Below are positions 1-6,096 of a stretch of 12,158 nt of DNA, piece by piece. Made by a program: the position numbers and the translations under genes. The notes beneath the pieces were generated by a model. It had not been told where the DNA came from. It did no database searches and saw only the letters and a list, made by a program, of their open reading frames with translations. This stretch comes from Streptosporangiaceae bacterium (GTDB lineage: Bacteria > Actinomycetota > Actinomycetes > Streptosporangiales > Streptosporangiaceae): the NCBI GenBank assembly GCA_030045215.1, contig JASIBJ010000412.1, forward strand, positions 1 to 12,158, in the 5' to 3' direction. Position 1 is the stretch's first letter. Each line of letters starts with the position of its first letter.

Positions 1-4
1 ATAA

Positions 5-20
5 TTTGTGCCGCCACAAA
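5..20. repeat. Perfect inverted repeat upstream of mihF promoter
   Basis: TTTGTG at 5-10 and CACAAA at 15-20 are exact reverse complements around a CCGC spacer. The repeat ends 12 bases before the likely -35 box of the mihF promoter, so it could be an operator. It could equally be the stem of a terminator for the gene to the left, although no T-run follows. The spacer is too short for a CRP-type TGTG-N8-CACA site. The repeat is certain; its role is inference. Confidence 0.5.
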
Positions 21-32
21 CGGAGGTTCACG

Positions 33-61
33 TTGCCGAGGCGAGCCGAACTCGCTAGTTT
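33..61 (+). promoter_or_regulatory. Probable sigma-70-type promoter of the mihF-gmk-rpoZ operon
   Basis: TTGCCG (33-38, four of six matches to TTGACA) and TAGTTT (56-61, fitting TAnnnT) are separated by the ideal 17 bases. Transcription would begin near 68-70 and leave a leader of about 40 bases. That leader carries a T5 run (78-82), a small inverted repeat TTTCG-ATA-CGAAA (80-92) and the Shine-Dalgarno sequence GAGGTGA (96-102). Recognised by eye only, with no start-site data. Confidence 0.5.
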
Positions 62-108
62 CCCCTCGCGGAGCGACTTTTTCGATACGAAACCCGAGGT
101 GACCTCGC

Positions 109-429
109 GTGGCTCTTCCCCCACTTACCCCCGAGCAGCGGGCGGCGGCGCTTGAGAAGGCGGCCCAGGCTCGCAAGGACCGTGCAGAAGTCAAAAACAA
201 GCTCAAGCACGGCTCGACCTCCCTGCCCCAGGTCCTCAAGGAGGGGCAGACCGACGACGTCATTGGCAAGATGAAGGTGTCCGCGCTGCTGGAGTCCATG
301 CCAGGCGTCGGTAAGGTACGGGCGAAGCAGATCATGGAGCGGCTGGGCATCGCCGAGTCGCGCCGGGTCCGTGGCCTGGGCGCCAACCAGCGCAGCTCGC
401 TGGAGGCTGAGTTCGGCGGCGATATCTGA
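109..429 (+). CDS. mihF: Actinobacterial integration host factor (mIHF)
   Basis: Small basic DNA-binding protein of 106 residues that bends and compacts the nucleoid; in mycobacteria and Streptomyces the family affects supercoiling and development. It is unrelated in fold to E. coli IHF. The N-terminal half is a charged helix rich in Ala, Lys, Arg and Glu. The C-terminal half holds the family core: SMPGVGK (about residues 63-69), the helix [13 protein letters not shown], then [11 protein letters not shown] near 90-100, a helix-two-turns-helix DNA-binding arrangement. Length matches the family (about 105). The GTG start is fixed by GAGGTGA at 96-102, six bases upstream. It sits directly before gmk, its usual neighbour in actinobacteria. 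Identification is firm. Confidence 0.95.
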   Translation: MALPPLTPEQRAAALEKAAQARKDRAEVKNKLKHGSTSLPQVLKEGQTDDVIGKMKVSALLESMPGVGKVRAKQIMERLGIAESRRVRGLGANQRSSLEAEFGGDI

Positions 430-439
430 CGGAGGCGCC

Positions 440-1138
440 TTGACGGACGGGGACGCGGGGCACAGGCTTGCCAGCGGATCACGCCGTGTGCGCGCGCTGC
501 GGCGCGGTGCCCCTGTCCCGGCCCAGGTCACGGTGCTGTCCGGGCCCTCCGGCGTCGGCAAGGGCACGGTGGCAGCGCGACTGAAGGAGCGCTGTCCGTG
601 GATCTGGCAGTCGGTGTCCGTCACGACGAGGCCTCCCCGGCCGGGTGAGACCGACGGCCAGGAGTATTTTTTCGCCACCAAAGACCAATTCCAGCAAATG
701 GTCGCCGACGGCGAACTGCTCGAATGGGCGGAAAATTACGGCAACTTGTACGGCACCAGGCGCGCGCCCGTTATGCAGCGGCTGGACGAGGGCCTCCCCG
801 CCCTGCTCGAGCTCGACGTCAAGGGAGCTCTGCAGGTCCGGGCGGCCGTGCCGGGCGCGCTGCTGATATTCCTGGCTCCCCCAACCTGGGAGGAGCTGGT
901 CCGTCGGCTGACAGGCCGCGGTACCGAGTCGCCGGAGGTCATCAGCCGGCGGCTGGATGCGGCCAGGGACGAGCTGGCCGCCGAGAGCGAATTCGACATC
1001 ACGCTGGTGAATACATCCGTCGAGGACATCTGTGACCAGCTGGTAAGCTTGATGCTTGCCCAGCAGCCCAATGGCCATACGGGCAACGACTGTAATCAAG
1101 ATCCGGAAGGCACACGGTGGCAGCGACTCCGGCCGTAG
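440..1138 (+). CDS. gmk: Guanylate kinase
   Basis: Phosphorylates GMP to GDP with ATP, in cytoplasmic GTP and dGTP supply. The P-loop GPSGVGKGT lies at about residues 35-43. The GMP-binding part follows: [13 protein letters not shown] with DGQEYFF, then [12 protein letters not shown], then [13 protein letters not shown]. The lid region carries [18 protein letters not shown] and the C-terminal helix ends with the family's [12 protein letters not shown]. The start chosen is TTG at 440, with GGAGG at 431-435 four bases before it and ten bases after the mihF stop; this gives 232 residues. An earlier ATG at 371 lies inside mihF, and GTG at 488 is an alternative that would trim the poorly conserved N-terminus. 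The last residues are a non-conserved tail overlapping rpoZ by 22 bases, so the two are probably translationally coupled. Confidence 0.95.
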   Translation: MTDGDAGHRLASGSRRVRALRRGAPVPAQVTVLSGPSGVGKGTVAARLKERCPWIWQSVSVTTRPPRPGETDGQEYFFATKDQFQQMVADGELLEWAENYGNLYGTRRAPVMQRLDEGLPALLELDVKGALQVRAAVPGALLIFLAPPTWEELVRRLTGRGTESPEVISRRLDAARDELAAESEFDITLVNTSVEDICDQLVSLMLAQQPNGHTGNDCNQDPEGTRWQRLRP

Positions 1139-1377
1139 AAGGCATCATCAACCCGCCGATCGACGATCTGCTCCAGGTCGTGGACAGCAAGTACGGCCTC
1201 GTGATCATGGCGTCGAAGCGCGCGCGGCAGATCAATGCCTACTACGCCCAGCTCGGCGAGGGCCTGCTTGAGTACGTCGGACCGCTGGTCGAGACCAGGG
1301 TGCAGGAGAAGCCGCTCTCCATCGCGCTGCGCGAGATCAGCGAGCGCCTGCTGAGCGCGGAGACGCCCGAGGCCTGA
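1117..1377 (+). CDS. rpoZ: RNA polymerase omega subunit
   Basis: Omega binds the beta' subunit and assists assembly and stability of RNA polymerase. The 86-residue product has the actinobacterial omega signature: [20 protein letters not shown] at residues 9-28, the conserved helix [12 protein letters not shown] near 32-43, then EYVGPLV and [12 protein letters not shown] towards the C-terminus. Length fits actinobacterial members. The GTG start has GGAAGG at 1105-1110 six bases upstream, and both lie inside the end of gmk. The stop is followed by 78 bases before coaBC in which I see no clear terminator, so coaBC may be on the same transcript. Firm identification. Confidence 0.95.
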   Translation: MAATPAVEGIINPPIDDLLQVVDSKYGLVIMASKRARQINAYYAQLGEGLLEYVGPLVETRVQEKPLSIALREISERLLSAETPEA

Positions 1378-1455
1378 TACGCGCCCGCCGCTCCCGGCTG
1401 ACGCCGCGGCCGGCGACTCGTGCGGGCCAGAACCAGCCAGCCAGGAGGGCTGCCC

Positions 1456-2652
1456 ATGCGCGTCATCCTGGGCGTCGCTGGCGGCATCGCCGCGTATAAG
1501 GCATGCGAGCTACTCCGGCTACTGACCGAGTCCGGGCATCAGGTCCGGGTTGTTCCCACCCAGTCCGCTCTTAACTTCGTCGGCCCCGCGACCTGGGCGG
1601 CGCTGTCGGGCCAGCCCGTGACGGCCAGCCCGTGGGACGACGTGCACGAGGTCCCGCACGTTCGTCTCGGCCAGGAGGCCGACCTGGTCATCGTTGCCCC
1701 GGCCACGGCCGACCTGCTGGCCAGGGCGGCGGCAGGCAGGTCGGATGACCTGCTCACTGCCGTGCTCCTTACCGCCCGCTGCCCGGTCGTTTTCGCGCCC
1801 GCGATGCACACCGAGATGTGGCAGCACCCCGCCACCCAGGCCAATGTCGCCACGCTGCGGAGCCGCGGCGCCTTGGTCCTTGACCCGGCGTCGGGCCGGC
1901 TCACCGGCAAGGACACCGGGCCAGGGCGCCTGCCCGAGCCCGCCGAGTTGTTCGCCGTCGCCCAGCGGGTGTTGACCAGGGGAGTGGCCGGTCTCGCACC
2001 GGACCTGGCCGGGCGCAGCGTCCTGGTCTCGGCGGGCGGGACCAGGGAGGAGCTTGACCCCGTCCGCTACCTGGGCAACTGGTCCTCCGGCCTGCAGGGC
2101 TACGCGCTGGCGAGCACCGCGGTCAGCCGTGGCGCGGAGGTGACGCTGGTCGCGGCCAACACCGGGCTGCCCGACCCGGCGGGCGCGAAGGTCATTGGCG
2201 TGAAGTCCGCTCTGCAGATGCGCTCGGAGATGCTGGCGGCGGCGCCGCTGGCCGGCGCGATCGTGATGGCGGCGGCGGTCGCCGATTACCGGCCCGCCGT
2301 GCGCAGTGAACAGAAGATCAAGAAGACGGGGGCCGCGCCCGAGCCGATAGCGCTGGTGGAGAACCCGGACATCGTCCGCGACCTGGTGGCGGCACGCCAG
2401 CGGGCCGGGCAGGTGATCGTGGCGTTCGGCGCCGAGACTGGCGACGTCGTGGCCAATGGGCGGGCGAAGCTGGCCCGCAAGGGCTGCGACCTTCTGGTGG
2501 TCAATCAGGTCGGGAACGGGCTCGCCTTCGGCACGGCGGACAACGAGGCGATCGTGCTCGGCGCTGATGGCTCAGAGGTGGTGCTGCCGCGCGGGCCCAA
2601 GGAGCAGATCGCCGACAGGATCTGGGACCTGGTTGCCGCCCGGCTGTTCTAG
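1456..2652 (+). CDS. coaBC: Bifunctional phosphopantothenoylcysteine decarboxylase / phosphopantothenate-cysteine ligase
   Basis: Catalyses two successive coenzyme A steps: CTP-dependent joining of cysteine to phosphopantothenate (CoaB, C-terminal half), then FMN-dependent decarboxylation (CoaC, N-terminal half). CoaC shows GVAGGIAAYK (6-15), catalytic His68 in HVRLG, VIVAPATADLLA, and PAMHTEMW around His118. The SGRLTGKDTGPGRLPE flap has no cysteine where E. coli has CGDxGxGRM; as I recall mycobacterial CoaBC is similar here. CoaB shows SAGGTREELDPVRY, Asn208 in GNWSSGLQG, MAAAVADYRP, the KIKK motif (287-290) and KGCDLLVVNQVG. Leu213 stands where homologues usually have Lys (SSGKxG). The ATG at 1456 is chosen because AGGAGG lies at 1443-1448, seven bases upstream; GTG at 1420 in frame has no such site. 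The product is 398 residues, normal for the family. Confidence 0.95.
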   Translation: MRVILGVAGGIAAYKACELLRLLTESGHQVRVVPTQSALNFVGPATWAALSGQPVTASPWDDVHEVPHVRLGQEADLVIVAPATADLLARAAAGRSDDLLTAVLLTARCPVVFAPAMHTEMWQHPATQANVATLRSRGALVLDPASGRLTGKDTGPGRLPEPAELFAVAQRVLTRGVAGLAPDLAGRSVLVSAGGTREELDPVRYLGNWSSGLQGYALASTAVSRGAEVTLVAANTGLPDPAGAKVIGVKSALQMRSEMLAAAPLAGAIVMAAAVADYRPAVRSEQKIKKTGAAPEPIALVENPDIVRDLVAARQRAGQVIVAFGAETGDVVANGRAKLARKGCDLLVVNQVGNGLAFGTADNEAIVLGADGSEVVLPRGPKEQIADRIWDLVAARLF

Positions 2653-2658
2653 CCCGCC

Positions 2659-2664
2659 GATAAT
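2659..2664 (+). promoter_or_regulatory. Possible -10 box of a leaderless promoter for the MBL hydrolase gene
   Basis: GATAAT matches five of six bases of TATAAT and ends eight bases before the ATG at 2673, so transcription would begin at or within two bases of the start codon. No Shine-Dalgarno sequence precedes that ATG. The only -35-like hexamer, TTGCCG at 2633-2638, is 20 bases away, longer than usual. Leaderless genes are common in actinobacteria, but this promoter is inferred. Confidence 0.4.
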
Positions 2665-2672
2665 GGCGGCCT

Positions 2673-3443
2673 ATGCGACAGCTGAGTCAGGTAGCACCCG
2701 GCGTGCTGGTGGCGACCGCGGAGATGTACACGACGACCAGCACGGTAATCCTCGGCCCTGACGGGACATGCCTCCTGGTCGACCCCGCGGTGACGCCGGC
2801 CGACGTGGCGGGCCTGGCGGCGGAGCTAGCCGGGCGCGGCCTGCAGCCCGCGGCCGGATGGGCGACGCATCCGCACTGGGACCACGTGCTGTGGAGCGCC
2901 GAACTCGGCGATGTGCCGCGATACGCGACGCCGCGGGCCGCAGAGGTGGCCGAGCGCGATCGCGCTGAACTCATTGAGGGCGTCTCGACCGAGGCTCCGG
3001 GGCACGATATCGAGCTGTTCGCCCGGCTGACGCCGCTGGCTGCCGACCGCCTGCCCTGGGACGGCCCGGTGGCGCAGATCCTCGCGCACAACGCGCACGA
3101 GGCCGGTCATGGTGCCGTGTTCCTCCCTGGCACCGGGACGCTGCTGGCCGGTGACATGCTGTCCGACGTGGAGATCCCGCTGCTGTATACCGCTGGCGCG
3201 GATGCCGTCGGCCAGTATCGCGCAGGGCTTGACCTGCTCGCCTCCCTTGACGGCGTGCGCGTCATCGTGCCCGGCCACGGTCATGTCGGAGACGGCGCGG
3301 AGTTCTTGCGCCGGGTGGACGCGGACCGGCGTTATCTCGATGCGCTGGAGCGGGGGACACTGGAGGCGGCGGAGGACGACCGGATCAGCAACGATTGGCT
3401 CAGGAACGAGCATCAGCGTCAGTTCAAGATGCTGCACGACTGA
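2673..3443 (+). CDS. Metallo-beta-lactamase-fold hydrolase, substrate unknown
   Basis: A 256-residue cytoplasmic protein with a complete set of metal ligands of the metallo-beta-lactamase superfamily: HPHWDH (His66, His68, Asp70, His71), His146 in the HEAGH segment, Asp161 in LLAGDMLSD and His202 in [10 protein letters not shown]. It should bind two metal ions and hydrolyse an ester, thioester, lactone or phosphodiester. The sequence does not reveal which. No signal peptide is visible, so a secreted beta-lactamase is unlikely. The N-terminal [21 protein letters not shown] is the usual first beta strands of the fold. The C-terminal 50 residues are helical and charged. The ATG at 2673 lies 20 bases after the coaBC stop, lacks a Shine-Dalgarno sequence and may be read leaderless. 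It is not a fixed member of the conserved gene block, so it looks like an accessory insertion between coaBC and metK. Confidence 0.85.
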   Translation: MRQLSQVAPGVLVATAEMYTTTSTVILGPDGTCLLVDPAVTPADVAGLAAELAGRGLQPAAGWATHPHWDHVLWSAELGDVPRYATPRAAEVAERDRAELIEGVSTEAPGHDIELFARLTPLAADRLPWDGPVAQILAHNAHEAGHGAVFLPGTGTLLAGDMLSDVEIPLLYTAGADAVGQYRAGLDLLASLDGVRVIVPGHGHVGDGAEFLRRVDADRRYLDALERGTLEAAEDDRISNDWLRNEHQRQFKMLHD

Positions 3444-3454
3444 CTGGTGGACGC

Positions 3455-3486
3455 TTGTCACATCACATGGGCCACACCGCTACAAT
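3455..3486 (+). promoter_or_regulatory. Probable metK promoter
   Basis: TACAAT at 3481-3486 matches five of six bases of TATAAT. TTGTCA at 3455-3460 resembles a -35 box but the 20-base spacing is longer than the usual 16-18, so only the -10 is persuasive. Transcription would begin near 3493, giving a leader of about 50 bases before GTG 3544. It lies in the 100-base gap between the MBL gene and metK, so metK probably has its own transcript. Confidence 0.45.
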
Positions 3487-3500
3487 TCGGCGGGACTCCT

Positions 3501-3518
3501 CTGCGCGGGGGTGCGCAG
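3501..3518 (+). other. Hairpin in the metK leader
   Basis: CTGCGC (3501-3506) and GCGCAG (3513-3518) pair perfectly around a six-base GGGGGT loop, 12 bases before the Shine-Dalgarno sequence of metK. No T-run follows, so it is not a simple terminator. The inferred leader is too short for SAM-I or SAM-IV riboswitches. A role in mRNA stability or translation is possible but not shown. Confidence 0.45.
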
Positions 3519-3543
3519 GCCAAGCACCGAGAAAGGTCGTCTA

Positions 3544-4734
3544 GTGGCACGTCGTCTCTTCACTTCGGAGTCCGTCACCGAAGGTCATCCGGACAAGATG
3601 GCTGACCAGATCAGCGACGCGATCCTGGACGCAATGATCAAAGGTGACGCCCGCAGCCGGGTAGCGGTCGAGACCCTCATCACCACCGGCCAGGTGCACG
3701 TAGCTGGCGAGGTGACGACCGATACGTACGTGGACATCCCCGGAATTATCAGGGAGAAGATCCTCGAGATCGGCTATGACTCGTCCGCCAAGGGGTTCGA
3801 CGGTTCCTCGTGCGGCGTACAGGTGTCGATCGGCTCCCAGTCACCCGACATTGCCCAGGGCGTACGGGAGGCGGTGGAGCACCGTGAGGGCGAGGGCACG
3901 GACGAGCTTGACCGGCAGGGCGCAGGCGACCAGGGCCTCATGTTCGGCTACGCCTGCCAGGACACCCCGGAACTGATGCCGCTGCCAATCACGCTCGCGC
4001 ACCGGCTCGCCCGGCGGCTGGCGACGGTCCGGCGCGACGGCACCGTGCCTTACATCCGTCCCGACGGCAAGACGCAGGTCACCATCGAGTACGCAGGCGA
4101 CAAGGCGGTGCGGCTCGACACCGTCGTGGTATCCACTCAGCACGCCCCGGCCATCGATCTGGACGGCCTGCTCACCCCGGATATCCGCGAGCACGTCGTG
4201 GAGCCGGAACTGGCCGTGCTCGACCTGGACACCGCCGGGTACCGGTTGCTGGTGAACCCGACTGGCAGGTTCGAGATCGGCGGCCCGATGGGCGACGCCG
4301 GGCTCACCGGCCGCAAGATCATCATCGACACCTACGGCGGCATGGCGCGGCACGGAGGCGGCGCCTTCTCCGGCAAGGACCCTTCCAAGGTGGACCGCAG
4401 TGCCGCGTACGCGATGCGCTGGGTGGCAAAGAATGTTGTTGCCGCAGGGCTCGCCGAGCGGTGCGAGGCGCAGGTCGCCTACGCGATCGGAAAGGCCAAG
4501 CCCGTCGGCCTGTTCGTCGAGTGCTTCGGCACCGAGCACGCGCCGGTCGAGCGCATCCAGGACGCCGTGCTGCAGGTTTTCGACCTGCGCCCGGCCGCCA
4601 TCATCCGCGATCTCGATCTGCTCAGGCCGATCTACTCGCAGACCGCCGCCTACGGTCACTTCGGGCGCGAGGAGCCCGACTTCTCGTGGGAGCGCACCGA
4701 CCGGGCTGAGGCACTCAAGTCCGCGATCGGGTAG
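3544..4734 (+). CDS. metK: S-adenosylmethionine synthetase
   Basis: Makes S-adenosylmethionine from methionine and ATP, releasing phosphate and pyrophosphate; usually a cytoplasmic tetramer. The N-terminus has [13 protein letters not shown] (residues 6-18, ATP and metal binding). Then follow [17 protein letters not shown], the signature [40 protein letters not shown], and the phosphate-binding loop [16 protein letters not shown] (about 272-287). The 396-residue length is typical. The start is GTG 3544, preceded by GAAAGGT (3531-3537) with six bases between. The frame stays open far upstream, back to 3109, but that part is out-of-frame MBL sequence. In this window its product would feed the methyltransferase RsmB. 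Firm identification. Confidence 0.97.
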   Translation: MARRLFTSESVTEGHPDKMADQISDAILDAMIKGDARSRVAVETLITTGQVHVAGEVTTDTYVDIPGIIREKILEIGYDSSAKGFDGSSCGVQVSIGSQSPDIAQGVREAVEHREGEGTDELDRQGAGDQGLMFGYACQDTPELMPLPITLAHRLARRLATVRRDGTVPYIRPDGKTQVTIEYAGDKAVRLDTVVVSTQHAPAIDLDGLLTPDIREHVVEPELAVLDLDTAGYRLLVNPTGRFEIGGPMGDAGLTGRKIIIDTYGGMARHGGGAFSGKDPSKVDRSAAYAMRWVAKNVVAAGLAERCEAQVAYAIGKAKPVGLFVECFGTEHAPVERIQDAVLQVFDLRPAAIIRDLDLLRPIYSQTAAYGHFGREEPDFSWERTDRAEALKSAIG

Positions 4735-4800
4735 GTTCGCGGCCGGGACGTGACCGGCGGCGCGGACCGCTGCGCGTGAAGCGTCGGGCCAGCCAGTTTG

Positions 4801-4818
4801 CCGTTGTCCAGACAACGG
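4801..4818 (+). terminator. Perfect inverted repeat after metK, possible terminator
   Basis: CCGTTGTC (4801-4808) and GACAACGG (4811-4818) are exact reverse complements separated by CA; as RNA this would be a seven-base-pair stem with a CCAG tetraloop. It lies 66 bases after the metK stop. The T-run downstream is short and distant (TTTT at 4830-4833), so intrinsic termination would be of the weak-tail actinobacterial kind. As it also precedes the 4881 gene by about 60 bases, an operator for that gene is an alternative. Confidence 0.45.
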
Positions 4819-4880
4819 GGGCCCGTAGCTTTTACCATCTTTAGCTGTATCTGGCCCATTCAACGCTGGTCTGGTGATGG

Positions 4881-5930
4881 ATGTCTGAACCGAACGGCCA
4901 GGGCACTTCCAAGGCTGCGCTGAGGCAACTGGCCGAAGAAGCCGCGCCGACCGTTGAGCCGGCGACATCAGCTGACCCGTGGTTCGCGCCCGGGCCGAAG
5001 CCACAGGGATATCAGCCGCTGGACCCCGATGCCATGGACGCGGCCGGCTGGCCGAAGGCGGCCGGCAACGGACACGAGCCCGCTGAGTCAAAGGCTCCCG
5101 TGCCCGAGACTGGCGCGAGCCTGGAAACCGCGGCGGAACCGGGCGCCCAGAGCAGCGCGGATGAGTGGTTCCTGCGCACGGGCCGAGCCGGCCTGATGCC
5201 GGATTCGATGAGCGAGATCTGGGACGACGAAGACACGCATGTCTTCGCGCGGCTGGACACGGCCGGCGCGCCGCCATGGGCCGGCGACCAGCAGGATCAG
5301 GACGTCGAAGAGCCGCCGCCCTGGGAGTCGGGACCGTGGCCGGGCCCTGGGGAGGAGCGGCCGACCCCGGAGCCCCGGTCAGCTCGCGGCCAGCCCCTCG
5401 CGCCGCGGATGGCGTCCGACGACACCGGCAACTGGCAGGCCACCGCGGCGCTAGTGGCCGGAATCGTGCCGCTGGTGCTGCCGGGCGTGGTGCTGGGCGT
5501 GCTCGGTCTGCGCCGTGCGCGGAGCACCGGGACCGGCCGGATGCCCGCCTGGATCGGCATCGCGTTCTCCGCTATCTGGGCCGTCGTCCTGATCGTGGTG
5601 CTGGCCGGCGGCGGCGCGTCAGCGCCCGCCTGCTCTGCCTCGTCACAGGCGGCGGTCTCCAGCGCCATGTCGACCGTGCTGCGCGACCTGACCGATGGCG
5701 CTCCGGCGAGCACGGTGAAGGCGGACCTGAGCCAGGCGATGAGCCAGGCCAACGCGGCGGCAGCGAGCGCACAGCAGGTCTCGGCCAGAGGTGCGTACGT
5801 GGCGCTGACGACAGGGCTGTCGCGGGCGCTCGCGACCATGCAGACCAGCCACTCCACGAGCACCTATGCGGCGCTCAGCAGCCAGCTCAGCGCCGACAAC
5901 GCGGCCATCACCAGCGCCTGTAAAGGCTGA
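4881..5930 (+). CDS. Two-helix membrane protein, DUF4190-like, function unknown
   Basis: A 349-residue protein I recognise only by architecture. Residues 1-183 are acidic, proline-rich and probably disordered, with a twice-occurring motif SADPWF (30-35) and SADEWF (92-97) and further Trp-Pro clusters (PPPWESGPW). Two hydrophobic helices follow at about 187-210 and 223-245, joined by the basic loop RRARSTGTGR, which should face the cytoplasm. This helix-basic loop-helix unit resembles DUF4190-type proteins. On that topology the N-terminal tail would lie outside only if the first helix crosses once; two crossings put both termini on the same face, opposite the basic loop. The C-terminal 100 residues are Ala/Ser-rich and helical, bracketed by Cys251 and Cys347. 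No clear Shine-Dalgarno sequence or promoter precedes ATG 4881. Codon use matches its neighbours. A conserved envelope protein is likely; its role is unknown. Confidence 0.7.
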   Translation: MSEPNGQGTSKAALRQLAEEAAPTVEPATSADPWFAPGPKPQGYQPLDPDAMDAAGWPKAAGNGHEPAESKAPVPETGASLETAAEPGAQSSADEWFLRTGRAGLMPDSMSEIWDDEDTHVFARLDTAGAPPWAGDQQDQDVEEPPPWESGPWPGPGEERPTPEPRSARGQPLAPRMASDDTGNWQATAALVAGIVPLVLPGVVLGVLGLRRARSTGTGRMPAWIGIAFSAIWAVVLIVVLAGGGASAPACSASSQAAVSSAMSTVLRDLTDGAPASTVKADLSQAMSQANAAAASAQQVSARGAYVALTTGLSRALATMQTSHSTSTYAALSSQLSADNAAITSACKG

Positions 5931-5986
5931 CCAGACCCGCCTGGTCGCGGCTCGGGCTTCGCTGTCGGCCCGGGCGCATCGGTGGC

Positions 5987-6066
5987 GCGCGGCTTGCTGG
6001 CGGCTCCGCGCTCGTCCTGCCGCCGGTCTCGGCCTGGCCGTGAGGCGCGGCCTGCTGGCGGCTCCG
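5987..6066 (+). repeat. Degenerate direct repeat before priA
   Basis: A 22-base unit at 5987-6008 recurs at 6045-6066 with one mismatch (T5994 to C6052); both contain the core TGCTGGCGGCTCCG and are 58 bases apart. It fills most of the 166-base gap between the membrane protein gene and priA (5931-6096), in which I see no supported gene. The second copy ends 19 bases before TAGGAC (6085-6090), a possible -10 box for priA. Origin by partial tandem duplication is likely; function is unknown. Confidence 0.6.
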
Positions 6067-6096
6067 TCCGTCGTACCGCTCTGGTAGGACAGAACC

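Noticed and set aside
33..155. Short open frame from TTG 33 with GGAGG at 22-26 six bases upstream
   Set aside because: It has only 40 codons, overlaps mihF in another frame, resembles nothing I know, and its TTG coincides with the likely -35 box of the mihF promoter.
371..439. N-terminal extension of gmk to ATG 371
   Set aside because: It lies within mihF in another frame, adds residues not found in guanylate kinases, and TTG 440 has a well-placed GGAGG.
1378..1455. Terminator between rpoZ and coaBC
   Set aside because: Only short GC palindromes such as GCCGCGGC are present, with no stem of useful length and no T-run.
3109..3543. N-terminal extension of metK to ATG 3109
   Set aside because: This part is out-of-frame MBL coding sequence followed by the intergenic region; MetK proteins begin at the segment just after GTG 3544.
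3444..3543. SAM riboswitch before metK
   Set aside because: The inferred leader is about 50 bases and shows a single short hairpin, without the multi-helix junction of SAM-I or SAM-IV. Only a covariance search could exclude a minor class.
3841..5277. 478-codon open frame on the minus strand across metK and the membrane protein gene
   Set aside because: MetK on the other strand is certain; the antisense translation is Arg/Pro/Ala-rich with no recognisable domain. Long antisense frames are expected at this GC content.
5866..6087. Open frame in the gap before priA
   Set aside because: Arg/Ala-rich translation overlapping the end of the membrane protein gene, made largely from the direct repeat; no start signal or similarity.
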